Below are positions 51,985 to 60,821 of a stretch of 64,000 nucleotides of DNA, one piece after another. A model generated the notes under the pieces. That model saw nothing but the letters and a program-made list of their open reading frames with translations, searched no databases and had not been told where the DNA came from. Each line of letters opens with the position of its first letter. The first letter of the stretch is position 1. The translations under genes and the position numbers were made by a program. This DNA comes from Streptomyces sp. SN-593 (GTDB lineage: Bacteria > Actinomycetota > Actinomycetes > Streptomycetales > Streptomycetaceae): positions 3,757,001-3,821,000 of the forward strand of contig NZ_AP018365.1 in the NCBI RefSeq assembly GCF_016756395.1. Reading direction: 5' to 3'.

Positions 51985-52143
51985 GCCGGAAGTCTGGCAC
52001 AAAGCCGCCAGGATAAACGCGGCCGTCAGATCCAAGGATTGGAAAAACCTTGCCTGACCTGGGCCTTTCTCGCCCAAACGAGTCTGGACAGAGGTGGGGC
52101 GGGGAGGACTGAAGACGACACACCAACCACCAGGGAGAACCGG

Positions 52144-52581
52144 ATGTACGACGTCACCCTCCAGCACCCCGCCCTCGACGAGCGGGTCTACGCCTGCCAG
52201 AGCGGCGGCGAGCTGCGCACCCTCGCCTACGGCATTGCCCGCGCGCAGGGCCAGGCCGTCACCGACGACCGACAGATGATCATCGACGTCGGCGACCTGC
52301 GCTCGCAGGCCGACATCGACGGCACCGGCCTCCTGACGGTCGGCGAGATCACGATCAAGGTCGAGCCGGCCGACCCGGCCGCCCTCCCCCGGCCCCGCTT
52401 CGGCCCCGACGCACTGATCAGCCTGACGGGCGACCTAGACGACGCCGAACTCGAGGCCGCCGGCGGCTGCGGCGACTGCGGCCTGGAGGCCGACCAGATG
52501 TGCGCCGCCTGCGGGCTCTGCAACTGCGACCGGCACGACTCCTGCACCCGCCCGCCCGCCACGAGCGCCACCCCCCAGTAG
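52144..52581 (+). CDS. Hypothetical protein with C-terminal zinc cluster
   Basis: 145 residues. N-terminal alpha/beta part (MYDVTLQHPALDERVYACQS, GLLTVGEITIKVEPADPA) and an end with GCGDCGLEADQMCAACGLCN and CDRHDSC. The leader tail ACGACACACCA resembles that of the promoter module at 55744, but the dyad itself is not recognisable here. Function unknown. Confidence 0.7.
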   Translation: MYDVTLQHPALDERVYACQSGGELRTLAYGIARAQGQAVTDDRQMIIDVGDLRSQADIDGTGLLTVGEITIKVEPADPAALPRPRFGPDALISLTGDLDDAELEAAGGCGDCGLEADQMCAACGLCNCDRHDSCTRPPATSATPQ

Positions 52582-52616
52582 CCCGCCGCCCCACTCACCC
52601 ACGAACGGAGCGCCCC

Positions 52617-53384
52617 GTGCGCAACTACGCCACAGCCCAGGCCCTCGGCTCCCGCGTCACCCAGTGCGACGCCACCGCCGTCCACACCGCGCCCGACGGC
52701 GCCCGCGCCTTCGTCCTGCTCGACGGCATCGGCGACTACCGGAGCGTCCGCACCTGGACCCGGACGGCCGCGCGGCGCGTGGCCCGCGCGGCGTCCCGCC
52801 GGGCCGACGCCGAGGCCGGACTGCGCCACATCTACGAGGACTACGCGGCCGACCCGGACCGTCAGGACCCGTACACCCGGCGCTACATGCCATCGGCCGC
52901 CGCGGTCGTGGCCGTCACCGCCCCCGGCAAGCCGCTGATGCTCGCCTGGTCCGGCGACGCGAGGGCGTACCTCCTCACCCGCGGCCTGACCCGTCGGCTC
53001 ACGGAGGATCACAACCTGCGCCGGGTCTACCCGCCGTCCGCGACGTATCCGGAGGGCGGCGACCGGAACACGATCACCTCGTACCTGGGGCACGCGCACA
53101 GCGACGAGGAGGCGGCGGGCCGGTACAAGCACCCGGCGATCGAGACCGCCACCGTCAGCCTCGACGGGCCGGCCCGGCTGGTCCTGGCGTCCGACGGCGC
53201 GTACGAGCCGCACGCGGACGCCGGGCACGACCTCTTCGTGGAGCTGGCCTTCGAGCCGCTGGAGGAGGTGGCCCGCGACTTCGTCGGCCTGGCCGTCGAG
53301 ACCTCGCTGCGGATCACGGCGGAGGCGGACCCGGCCGAGCCGTACGCGGACAACGCCAGCGTTCTCCTCGCTGATCTGGCCTGA
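52617..53384 (+). CDS. PP2C-type protein phosphatase
   Basis: 255 residues. PPM motifs in order: FVLLDGIGDY (metal DG), LAWSGDARAYLLTRGLTRRL (SGDxRxY), TEDHNL, LVLASDGAYE and DNASVLL (final metal Asp). All main metal ligands are visible, so activity is likely. It would remove phosphate from Ser/Thr and could counter host kinases such as the membrane kinase class seen at 7729. GTG start; directly upstream of promoter module 1. Confidence 0.88.
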   Translation: MRNYATAQALGSRVTQCDATAVHTAPDGARAFVLLDGIGDYRSVRTWTRTAARRVARAASRRADAEAGLRHIYEDYAADPDRQDPYTRRYMPSAAAVVAVTAPGKPLMLAWSGDARAYLLTRGLTRRLTEDHNLRRVYPPSATYPEGGDRNTITSYLGHAHSDEEAAGRYKHPAIETATVSLDGPARLVLASDGAYEPHADAGHDLFVELAFEPLEEVARDFVGLAVETSLRITAEADPAEPYADNASVLLADLA

Positions 53385-53430
53385 GCGCTTCCCCGGCGCC
53401 CGGTGGGGGCTGTCGGACGCCGGGGATCGC

Positions 53431-53506
53431 TTGACCATTCTTTGACCAAATTATCTTGGATAACAGAGTTACCCCAGATGTATTTGGTCAATGAAGAAGG
53501 TGTAAC
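53431..53506 (+). promoter_or_regulatory. Dyad promoter module 1
   Basis: TTGACC (53431) and again TTGACC (53442, -35), 16-bp spacer, -10 CAGAGT (53464-53469). The 50-bp element 53442-53491 has ends TTGACCAAA and TTTGGTCAA. The last A starts ATG-AAG-AAG-GTG-TAA (53491-53505), a four-codon ORF. Gene start at 53538. Confidence 0.8.
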
Positions 53507-53537
53507 CCACTCCACCACCACCCCCCAGGGAGTCGCC

Positions 53538-53900
53538 ATGGCCACCACCACCGAGACCGAGACCATCACCCGGTGCGCAAGGTGCGGTCGGCGGCTCAGG
53601 AACGACAGCCCGGACGGGTACGGCCCCAAGTGTCGGAGGCGGGTCCGCAAGGCCACTCGATCGACCGAACTCGGCCAGTACAAGGAGCACTTGGTTGAGA
53701 AGGCGGTCGAACTGCTGGAGCAGGGCGGTCTGATCCCCCTCCGCAAGACCAGCAAGAACGTGGTCTTCCTGGCGGTCAGCTCGGACGGCGCCACGGCATA
53801 CCGGACCGCCATGGCCGCCTGCACCTGCCCCGCCGGCCTCCGCGCGGCCTACATGTGCAAGCACCGGATCGCCGCCCACATCATCAGCCTCGCCGCTTAG
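53538..53900 (+). CDS. SWIM-type zinc-finger protein
   Basis: 120 residues. N-terminal RCARCGRRLRNDSPDGYGPK C (DUF6011-like), C-terminal CTCPAGLRAAYMCKHRIAAH, the CxCxnCxH SWIM motif. SWIM domains bind DNA or proteins and occur with recombination factors. ATG with GGGAG upstream; driven by module 1. Confidence 0.85.
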   Translation: MATTTETETITRCARCGRRLRNDSPDGYGPKCRRRVRKATRSTELGQYKEHLVEKAVELLEQGGLIPLRKTSKNVVFLAVSSDGATAYRTAMAACTCPAGLRAAYMCKHRIAAHIISLAA

Positions 53901-53909
53901 GAGTCAGCC

Positions 53910-54491
53910 TTGCCCTTCGAACTCCCCCCGCGCTTCTGGCAGAAGACCCAGGAGGAAGACCGCGGTTACGAGACGCCCTGCCTGACCTGGACCGCCTACC
54001 GGAACAAGGAAAACTACGGCCGGTTCTCCTTCGAGGGCCGGAAGTGGCTGGCTCACCGACTGGCTTACGTGGCAGCCAACGGGCCGATCCCGGACGGGCT
54101 TGAGATCGACCACCTGTGCCGGAACCGCGCCTGCGTCAGGGTCAGCCACCTGGAGGCCGTGACGAGGCGCGTGAACCTCCTGCGCGGCACCGGCTTCGCG
54201 GCCACGAACGCCCAGGTCACGCACTGCCCACAGGGACACGCGTACACGCCGGACAACACCTACGTCCAGCCTCGCACCCGGCAGCGGGACTGCCGGGCCT
54301 GCAAGAGGGAGCAGGAGCACGGCGGTCGACCCGCGTCGGCCGACCGTACGCACTGCCCGCAGGGCCACCCGTACGACGAGGCCAACACCCGGATCACGAG
54401 CAAGGGCTTCCGGGCCTGTCGGACCTGCGACCGCGAGGGCGGGCGGGAGCGCATGAGGCGCACCCGAGCCCGCCGAAACAGCAGCCAGTAA
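53910..54491 (+). CDS. HNH endonuclease 2
   Basis: 193 residues, TTG start with AGGAG upstream. LAHRLAYVAANGPIPDGLEI, DHLCRNRACVRVSHLEAVTR is the HNH site. Two consecutive Cys/His units (THCPQGHAYTPDNTY...CRACKRE and THCPQGHPYDEANTR...CRTCDRE) follow, one more than in the paralogue at 40853. Free-standing nuclease of the phage type, transcribed with the SWIM gene. Confidence 0.9.
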   Translation: MPFELPPRFWQKTQEEDRGYETPCLTWTAYRNKENYGRFSFEGRKWLAHRLAYVAANGPIPDGLEIDHLCRNRACVRVSHLEAVTRRVNLLRGTGFAATNAQVTHCPQGHAYTPDNTYVQPRTRQRDCRACKREQEHGGRPASADRTHCPQGHPYDEANTRITSKGFRACRTCDREGGRERMRRTRARRNSSQ

Positions 54492-54516
54492 CCCGCCCCA
54501 CCACCCGGAGGACCAC

Positions 54517-55431
54517 ATGACCAGCAACACCGACAACGCCGCCCGCCGCCTCGCCCTGCTCGCCGGCATCGTCCGGGACCGCGCCTACCACCCGCAGCCG
54601 TACGAGATCGACCGGCTGGTCGGCCTCCTCGAAAGCGCGGCGGCCACCGCGGCGGTCGCGCCGCTGGAGGACGGCCGGCGAGTCCCGGCCGTCACGCTGG
54701 ACACCGTCCAGGAAGCCGCGGACCTCATGGAGGCCCACGACTTCCACATCCCGGCCTCGATCCTCGGCTACGTCCTGGCGCCCGCCCTCGGCGACGTCCC
54801 GCCGATGAAGGCCCTGGGCGCGGTCACCGAGCAGCTGGCCCGCCAGGACTTCGACTTGCAGAAGCGCCGCAACACCGTGCTCCACGGCGACCGCCTGAAC
54901 TCGGACGACGACGAGACCGTTGCGTGGGCGCTCCGGGCGCTGGTGACGATCCTCTACAAGCACGAGCGCCTGGCCGCCGTGGTCGCCGTCGACAACGCCC
55001 GGCCCTGCAACCGCGGGCTGACCCCGTTCCACCTGATCGCGCTCCAGCAGCAGGCGAAGAAGGCCGCGGCCAAGGCCGGGCCGACCGACGGGGCGAAGCT
55101 GATCGCGGCGCTCGCCGCCTACTCCATCCCCGCCTTCTTCGCCGAGGACAGCGGCGTCTCCTACGTGCTGGTCGGCGTCGACCAGACCGCCGACGAGGGC
55201 GACGCCCACACCGGCCCGAAGGTGTTCCTGTACTCCGGCGAGAACGCCGACCTGGCCCCCGCCGAGCACGTGGAGCCGTGGACGGCCGCCTTGTACGACG
55301 GCGAGGGCGAGTACCTGAACGAGCTGTTCACCGCGCAGGCCGGGCTCACCATCGAGGCCGAGTGCGCGCACGCGGCCCTGTGCCTGGCGTCCTGGCTGGC
55401 CGACCACGCCGACCGCTACCCCCGCGTCTGA
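54517..55431 (+). CDS. Hypothetical protein
   Basis: 304 residues, helical N-terminal half (NAARRLALLAGIVRDRAYHP, TVQEAADLMEAHDFHIPASI) and alpha/beta C-terminal half (VEPWTAALYDGEGEYLNELF). No signal or membrane segment. Not recognised. GGAGG before the ATG. Confidence 0.75.
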   Translation: MTSNTDNAARRLALLAGIVRDRAYHPQPYEIDRLVGLLESAAATAAVAPLEDGRRVPAVTLDTVQEAADLMEAHDFHIPASILGYVLAPALGDVPPMKALGAVTEQLARQDFDLQKRRNTVLHGDRLNSDDDETVAWALRALVTILYKHERLAAVVAVDNARPCNRGLTPFHLIALQQQAKKAAAKAGPTDGAKLIAALAAYSIPAFFAEDSGVSYVLVGVDQTADEGDAHTGPKVFLYSGENADLAPAEHVEPWTAALYDGEGEYLNELFTAQAGLTIEAECAHAALCLASWLADHADRYPRV

Positions 55432-55468
55432 CCTCCCCTCACCCACCGCCCCGAAGGAGAAACCCGCC

Positions 55469-55732
55469 ATGTCCGACCACGCCATCACCTGCCAGCACCC
55501 GGTGCCCACCCACTTCGCGATGCCCTGTGTCCGCTGCCTGCTGAGCAACCGGCACTCCCAGGCGACCGTTCTGATCAGCGCGGCCAGCGGTCACGGGCTC
55601 GCGGCCTGCGAGGCACACCGTGGGGCGACCGCCACGGTCGTCCCGGAGATCGAGGTGGACGACGACAACGCGCTCCGGGTGCTGTTCGGCCTGCCGGAGC
55701 TGCCCGAGGCGGCCGGCGTCGGCCGGGCCTGA
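55469..55732 (+). CDS. Small Cys/His protein
   Basis: 87 residues: ITCQHPVPTHFAMPCVRCLL gives a C-H-C-C zinc-like site; later ACEAHRGATATVV. Followed directly by module 2. Function unknown. Confidence 0.65.
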   Translation: MSDHAITCQHPVPTHFAMPCVRCLLSNRHSQATVLISAASGHGLAACEAHRGATATVVPEIEVDDDNALRVLFGLPELPEAAGVGRA

Positions 55733-55743
55733 CCCGTCCTAAC

Positions 55744-55804
55744 TTGACGCTTCTTTGACCAAATCCTCTTGGTTTACGAGGGTAAACCAAGAGAGCTTGG
55801 TCAA
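55744..55804 (+). promoter_or_regulatory. Dyad module 2, near-perfect palindromic version
   Basis: TTGACG (55744), then the 50-bp element 55755-55804: ends TTGACCAA/TTGGTCAA and an inner perfect stem CTCTTGGTTTAC-gagg-GTAAACCAAGAG (55766-55793). The CAGAGT -10 and MKKV micro-ORF of the other copies are absent. Confidence 0.75.
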
Positions 55805-55849
55805 TGAATGAAGTACGACACACCACCCCCCACCGAAAGGGCGCAGCAC

Positions 55850-56449
55850 ATGTTCCACGAGACGGTCACCCACGCGAGCGGCGAGAGCCGGGGCCACGCC
55901 AGCGAGGCCCACGGCCTGCTCCTCCTCCGGCGGGCGCTCAAGCGCGGCCACGCCATCCAGGCCACCCCGGCCGGCGGGGCCTCCGTCACCTGGTCCCTCC
56001 TCGGCAACGGCGGCCGGTCGGTCGTCCGCTCGATCACCCTCGCCCCCCACACTCCGGTCGGGACGCTCACCGACGAGACGGTGGAGGACCTGGCGGTCAT
56101 CGACGGCACCGAGACCGTCCGGTACGGGCTGCGCGGCGGCCGACGCGTCATCACCGCGGGCCTCTTCGAGATCCCGGCCCTCACGACCGCCCGCTACCGG
56201 GCCCGCAGCCTCGTCACCGCCGATCACACCGACCGCGTGCGCCTCACCCTGACCGCCCGCCTCGGCCTCCTCGCCCGCGAGCACCAGGCCGACACCGACA
56301 CGGCCCTGTGCGCCTGCGGCCGGCTCTCCGCCCTCCCCGCGTCGCCCGAGGAGGCCCGCTCCCTCATCCGGCGCCACCGCGAGACGGTCGCCGCCGAGTT
56401 CGTCGGCTCCCTCCCGGCCGCCTTCACCGCGGCCGTCGCCGCCTCCTGA
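55850..56449 (+). CDS. Hypothetical protein
   Basis: 199 residues from ATG 55850 (AAAGGG upstream). The frame also runs back in phase to an ATG at 55808 next to the dyad, so a 213-residue form is possible. Beta-rich: VTWSLLGNGGRSVVRSITLA, VRYGLRGGRRVITAGLFEIP; a lone CACG near the C-terminus. No family recognised. Confidence 0.65.
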   Translation: MFHETVTHASGESRGHASEAHGLLLLRRALKRGHAIQATPAGGASVTWSLLGNGGRSVVRSITLAPHTPVGTLTDETVEDLAVIDGTETVRYGLRGGRRVITAGLFEIPALTTARYRARSLVTADHTDRVRLTLTARLGLLAREHQADTDTALCACGRLSALPASPEEARSLIRRHRETVAAEFVGSLPAAFTAAVAAS

Positions 56450-56481
56450 CCCACCACCCCACGAACCGAACGGACAGCGCC

Positions 56482-56847
56482 ATGAGCACCAGCATCTTCG
56501 ACCGCATCGCCACCGACGGCACCACCGGCGGCAGCCACGACATCGTCCGCATGGCCGACGGCCAGCGCATCACCCTCACCACCCGGCCCGGCTCCCCGTT
56601 CGGCATCGACGAGGTGTTCCTGTGGCCCGGGGTCGACGCCCCGTGCAACGACGGCTGGCAGAACGAGGACTCGGTGGAGCTGTGGCTCACGGCCGGCGAC
56701 ACCGGCCAGGACGCGGGCCGCCTCTTCTACGAGGTCCCCGTCGAGGACGTCCGGGCGCTCATCGAGGAGCACGGCGGCGAGCACGCCGACCAGGCCGCCG
56801 CCACCGAGGACGAGATCCGCGAGCTCGTCGCCAAGCACTCGGCCTGA
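56482..56847 (+). CDS. Hypothetical protein
   Basis: 121 residues: RMADGQRITLTTRPGSPFGI, DEVFLWPGVDAPCNDGWQNE, FYEVPVEDVRALIEEHGG. Acidic; no motif recognised. Confidence 0.65.
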   Translation: MSTSIFDRIATDGTTGGSHDIVRMADGQRITLTTRPGSPFGIDEVFLWPGVDAPCNDGWQNEDSVELWLTAGDTGQDAGRLFYEVPVEDVRALIEEHGGEHADQAAATEDEIRELVAKHSA

Positions 56848-56855
56848 CCCGCCCC

Positions 56856-56992
56856 GCCGGACACGGCCCGGACAGCTTGTCCGGACAGTGTCCGCCCAGG
56901 TAGAACCCCCACCCCCCGCCCGGCCGGTCGGCCGGAACGGACAGCGTCCGGACAGCGACCCGGACGCGTCCGGACAGCCCCGGCGGCACCCA
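56856..56992. repeat. Cluster of CCGGACA palindrome units in noncoding DNA
   Basis: At least six CCGGACA/TCCGGAC units, several as inverted pairs (GGACAGCTTGTCC, CCGGACGCGTCCGG), fill the gap between two genes. This shows the motif is not only a by-product of coding. Confidence 0.7.
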
Positions 56993-57014
56993 CGAGGCAA
57001 GGAGCACCACCCCC

Positions 57015-57527
57015 ATGCAGGACACCCAGATGACCCCGGAGCGCTACGGCGGAGAGCCCCTGTACGCGGGCCTCGCCCGCGACTACAGCCAGCGCGAGCG
57101 CCCGTTCACCGTCACCGTGGCCGGGCCCGAGCGCTACGACGGCGGGCGCCCCACCACCTACGTCCTGGACGCCTGCTCGACCGAGAAGGCGTGGGCGCAG
57201 GCGCTCGCCTGGCACATGGCGGCCGAGGAGACGCCCGACTGCTTCGTCCTCGAAGACGGCTCCTTCGAGGGGACGCCGGGCGGGACGGCCGGCATCGGCT
57301 GGAGCGACCTGCGGCCGGAGTACCGGCGCCAGCGCGCGCTGGACGACCTGGCGGACCAGGCCACGGAGCTGGTCCGCGCCTTCGACGAGGCCACCCGCAC
57401 GCACATGGGCCCCGACGGCGAGGTCCAGGCGGAGCACCGCCCGGCGTACGAGCGGGCGGTCTCGCAGGTGCGCTTTGACGGCTGGGCGATGGTCCGCGCG
57501 CTGTCCGCGCTCGACGGCCGGAGCTGA
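57015..57527 (+). CDS. Hypothetical protein
   Basis: 170 residues: PFTVTVAGPERYDGGRPTTY, STEKAWAQALAWHMAAEETP, DLADQATELVRAFDEATRTH. AAGGAG 10 nt upstream. No family recognised. Confidence 0.7.
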   Translation: MQDTQMTPERYGGEPLYAGLARDYSQRERPFTVTVAGPERYDGGRPTTYVLDACSTEKAWAQALAWHMAAEETPDCFVLEDGSFEGTPGGTAGIGWSDLRPEYRRQRALDDLADQATELVRAFDEATRTHMGPDGEVQAEHRPAYERAVSQVRFDGWAMVRALSALDGRS

Positions 57528-57532
57528 CCCCC

Positions 57533-57565
57533 GGCGGCCCCGTTCCGGGTCCGGACGGGGCCGCC
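57533..57565 (+). terminator. Terminator before module 3
   Basis: 11-bp perfect arms GGCGGCCCCGT/ACGGGGCCGCC, followed by AAAAT. It insulates module 3 from upstream transcription. Confidence 0.85.
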
Positions 57566-57569
57566 AAAA

Positions 57570-57633
57570 TCACCCAAACTTTTCTGGATATCAGAGTTAC
57601 CCCAGACGTATTTGGTCAATGAAGAAGGTGTAA
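57570..57633 (+). promoter_or_regulatory. Dyad promoter module 3
   Basis: Left end TCACCCAAA (diverged), -10 CAGAGT (57592-57597), right end TTTGGTCAA (57611-57619), micro-ORF MKKV at 57619-57633. The 50-bp length is kept; the upstream second TTGAC is missing, so this may be a weaker site. Confidence 0.75.
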
Positions 57634-57661
57634 CAACCACCACAGAACCGGAGGAAACGAC

Positions 57662-57961
57662 ATGGCCCTCACCGATCAGCGCTGGCAGATCCGCTACAGC
57701 TACCCGGCCCCGCCCGAGGCGTGGTGGGCGAAGAACGGCCTGGAGAAGAACACGACCTACCTCAACAACGGCGAGGAGAAGCTGACGCCCGAAGAGGCCG
57801 CCGCGATCGTCGCCCGCCAGTACCGGCACGAGGGCCCGCTGACCGACATCACGGTCTGGCAGGAGACCCCCAAGGAGCGCGATGCCCGCCTCGCCGCCCG
57901 CCGGAAGGCCGAGGCCGACGAGCAGAACGGCATCTGGTGGGGCATGGGCGGAGCCAACTGA
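57662..57961 (+). CDS. Small hypothetical protein
   Basis: 99 residues: RWQIRYSYPAPPEAWWAKNG, KLTPEEAAAIVARQYRHEGP, ITVWQETPKERDARLAARRK. GGAGG 6 nt upstream; driven by module 3 and followed by a hairpin and the large DUF3560 gene. No family recognised. Confidence 0.7.
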   Translation: MALTDQRWQIRYSYPAPPEAWWAKNGLEKNTTYLNNGEEKLTPEEAAAIVARQYRHEGPLTDITVWQETPKERDARLAARRKAEADEQNGIWWGMGGAN

Positions 57962-57976
57962 CCGCCCCACCGACAC

Positions 57977-58000
57977 GGCCCGGCACACGAGTGCCGGGCC
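57977..58000 (+). terminator. Hairpin between two genes
   Basis: 10-bp perfect arms GGCCCGGCAC/GTGCCGGGCC, loop ACGA. It may lower read-through into the DUF3560 gene or protect its mRNA 5' end. Confidence 0.7.
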
Positions 58001-58026
58001 GCCCCCACCCCCGAAGGAGGAACCCC

Positions 58027-60705
58027 ATGGCACTCATCCAGAGCGCCCGCACCCCCACCATCGCCCTCGCCCGCGCCCTGCGCCGGGCCGGTCTCGCCCA
58101 GGGCCGCGGCAAGGACTTCCGGGTGGAGGGCCAGTACCGGGACGGCGAGCGCGTCGCCACGTACGCCCTGCTCCTCACCCAGCACGCTGACGAGACGGTC
58201 GCCGCCCACGCCGACGACATCGAGCGCTGGACCAGCGAAGACGGCGGCTGGTCGTTCACCGTGAGCGTCCGCTACATCGACGGCAAGCCGCGCCCTCACA
58301 CCACGATCAGTAACGGGGCCGTCGAGCGGATCCGCGAGGAGCCGCCCACCGTCACCCCCGAACCGGCCCCCGAGCCGGAGCCGGAGCCGACGGCCGGCAC
58401 GGCGGTTCTCGAGGACCCGGCGGAGCCGGAGAAGGGGGAGCAGCCCCCGGCGCCGCCCAAGGCGTCGGTCACCATCACCCACACGCGGGCGGAGGGGACG
58501 CTCCTGGACGGCTCCCGGAAGGGGGACGGCGTCTACGAGCTGGTCCGGCCGTTCGGCTTCCGGTCCTTCCGCTCCCTCGGGATGCTCGGCATCCAGCGCT
58601 CCCGGGACCGCGAGGCCGACCGCTGGCGGATCAACCGGGCGACCGCCGCGCTCCGGGACGCCGGGTACGAGGTCACCGTCGAGATCGACGAGACCCAGCG
58701 GCGCAGCTTCGCGGAGGCCGAGGCCGAGCGGCTGGAGCGGGCCGAAGACCGCGCCGAGCGGTTCAACGACCGCGCCGACCGGGCGGCGAGCAACAGCAAC
58801 GCCCGCCACAAGGCGGCGATGGGCGCGCTGGACGGCATCGAGCCCGGCCAACCGGTCCTCGTCGGTCATCACAGCGAGCGCCGCCACCGGCGCGCCATCG
58901 AGCGCAGCGACAACCACATGCGGAAGTCGATCGAGGAGAGCGACAAGGCCACCCACTACGGCCACCGCGCCGAGGCCGCCGAGCAGTACGAGGGGCGCCG
59001 CTACGACCCCAACCGCACCCGGCGGCGGCTGGAGAAGCTGAAGGCGGACCTCCGATGGCACGAGCGGGCGCGCGAGCGCTCATCGAACACCGGACGGCAC
59101 GACCGGGCGATCGCGGACCTGAACGAGGAGATCGCCCACTGGGAGAGCGTGGTCGAGAAGGCCCGCCAGGACGGCGTGAAGCTGTGGGAGGCCGACGACT
59201 TCGCCCCCGGCGACTTCGCCCTGTACTACGGCACCTGGTACCAGGTGAAGCGAGCCAACCCGAAGACGCTGAGCATCGCGTGGGACCTGCGGCAGACCCG
59301 GCAGGTGCTGACCTTGGAGGACGCCACCGAGACCGGCACGACGTACACCTTCACCCTCGACTACACCAAGGTCAAAGCCCGCTGCCCCGACGAGGCGATG
59401 CGGGCGTTCCTCGCGGACGGCAAGGTGCCCGGCACCAAGTTGGCGCGGGCGGCCTCCGAGGCGCAGCCGGCGAGCGCGGTCCGCGCGGCCCTGGCCGCCA
59501 AGCCGAAGGTGAAGAAGCGCAGCGACCCGAAGATCCCCAAGCGGGTCAAGGTCGTCTCCGAGTGGGACGCCACCGAGGCCACGCTGACCTACCTCGACGG
59601 GCGGGGGAAGCCGCACAAGCTGTACGAGCCGGTCACGATCAGCGCGCCGGAGGGCGAGAAGTTCACCGAGGCCGCCTCGTCCCGGTCGCTCCTGGCGGCG
59701 GTCACACGGCATCTGGAGGAACACGGCTTCCAGTACCCGGACGGCCGGTGGACAGGCGGCTCCAGGAGCGGCCTCATCCGCTCCATCGAGCCCGTCGCGG
59801 CCGAGGGGGCGCCCCCGGCGAGCGAGCCCGAAGCCGCCCCGGCGCCCGAGCCGCAGCCGGAGGCCCCCGCGGCGGATGAGCCCCCGGCCGGGGAGCCGGA
59901 GCCCGCGCCGCCGGTGGCCGAGCAGGAGCCCGCAGGGCCACCGGCCGACGATCCCGCCCCGCCCGTCGAGGACCCGGCGGAGCTGCGCCTCCAGCGCGAG
60001 CAGGCCGCGGTCCTCGGCTGGTCCGCCGGTCAGGCCGAAGTCGTCATCGCCGCGGCGGCCGGACGGCTCTACCGCCACGTGTTCGGGACGCTGCACTGTC
60101 AGGACCAGCCGGGCACCGTGGGCCGGGCCATCTCCAACCACCGGCTGAACGCCCTCACGAAGGCAGGGTTCCTCACGGTCGGCGCCCCGGACGCGACCAG
60201 GCGGCGCCCCATCCTGGTCACCGTCGACGGGCGCCGGGCCGTCATGGTCTGGAAGCGCTGGAAGCCGAAGCCGGTGGAGATGAACCGCGAGCAGGAGTGC
60301 GAGCGGCTGCGCCCCCTCCTCCACGGCGAGCAGGCCCGCAGGCTGGCCCGGCAGGCCCAGGAGGCCGAGGCGGAACGGAAGGCCGCGAACGCCGAGTTCC
60401 ACGAGGTCCACCAGCGGCTGATCGCCTGGGAGGACCGGGATGACCGGCTCTGGCGCGCCTGGGCGAAGGTGAACGGCATCGCCTACCGGCTCCAGCGGCG
60501 GCCGGCCGGGTGGGTGCCGACCGAGGAGGAGATCGCCGAGCACCGCCTGGACGCCGAGGTGGTCGCCGAGCTGCGGGCGGACGCGGAGAACCCGGAGCCG
60601 AAGCCGGTCCTCCCGGCGCTCAACCAGCGGCCGACGCCGGACCTGCCCCCGATGGACGCGGACGACCAGACGCCCGAGCAGCTTGACCTGTTCGCCATCG
60701 CCTGA
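58027..60705 (+). CDS. Large DUF3560 protein with clamp-binding motif
   Basis: 892 residues. N-terminal domain about 1-105; acidic Pro/Glu linker; DUF3560 about 146-480 (SVTITHTRAEGTLLDGSRKG, RINRATAALRDAGYEVTVEI, a long basic coil AEAERLERAEDRAERFNDRA, then DDFAPGDFALYYGTWYQVKR); a second acidic linker; a winged-helix-like part (GTVGRAISNHRLNALTKAGF); and a helical end. The C-terminus is EQLDLFAIA; QLDLF (885-889) is the consensus that binds the DnaN sliding clamp. Likely DNA-associated; activity unknown. Strong GGAGG start. Confidence 0.85.
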   Translation: MALIQSARTPTIALARALRRAGLAQGRGKDFRVEGQYRDGERVATYALLLTQHADETVAAHADDIERWTSEDGGWSFTVSVRYIDGKPRPHTTISNGAVERIREEPPTVTPEPAPEPEPEPTAGTAVLEDPAEPEKGEQPPAPPKASVTITHTRAEGTLLDGSRKGDGVYELVRPFGFRSFRSLGMLGIQRSRDREADRWRINRATAALRDAGYEVTVEIDETQRRSFAEAEAERLERAEDRAERFNDRADRAASNSNARHKAAMGALDGIEPGQPVLVGHHSERRHRRAIERSDNHMRKSIEESDKATHYGHRAEAAEQYEGRRYDPNRTRRRLEKLKADLRWHERARERSSNTGRHDRAIADLNEEIAHWESVVEKARQDGVKLWEADDFAPGDFALYYGTWYQVKRANPKTLSIAWDLRQTRQVLTLEDATETGTTYTFTLDYTKVKARCPDEAMRAFLADGKVPGTKLARAASEAQPASAVRAALAAKPKVKKRSDPKIPKRVKVVSEWDATEATLTYLDGRGKPHKLYEPVTISAPEGEKFTEAASSRSLLAAVTRHLEEHGFQYPDGRWTGGSRSGLIRSIEPVAAEGAPPASEPEAAPAPEPQPEAPAADEPPAGEPEPAPPVAEQEPAGPPADDPAPPVEDPAELRLQREQAAVLGWSAGQAEVVIAAAAGRLYRHVFGTLHCQDQPGTVGRAISNHRLNALTKAGFLTVGAPDATRRRPILVTVDGRRAVMVWKRWKPKPVEMNREQECERLRPLLHGEQARRLARQAQEAEAERKAANAEFHEVHQRLIAWEDRDDRLWRAWAKVNGIAYRLQRRPAGWVPTEEEIAEHRLDAEVVAELRADAENPEPKPVLPALNQRPTPDLPPMDADDQTPEQLDLFAIA

Positions 60706-60714
60706 CCTGCCCGA

Positions 60715-60789
60715 TTGACGATTCTTTGACCAAACTTCTTTGGATATCAGAGTTACCCCAGAGGAGTTTGGTCAATGAAGAAGGTGTAA
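60715..60789 (+). promoter_or_regulatory. Dyad promoter module 4
   Basis: TTGACG (60715), TTGACC -35 (60726), 16-bp spacer, CAGAGT -10 (60748-60753), right end TTTGGTCAA (60767-60775), micro-ORF MKKV (60775-60789). Starts 10 bp after the DUF3560 stop. Confidence 0.8.
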
Positions 60790-60821
60790 CACACACCACC
60801 ACAACCCCCCAGGAGTCAGAC

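Noticed and set aside
52010..52143. Sixth dyad promoter module upstream of 52144
   Set aside because: Only the trailing ACGACACACCA segment resembles module 2; the TTGACCAAA/TTTGGTCAA ends and CAGAGT are missing.
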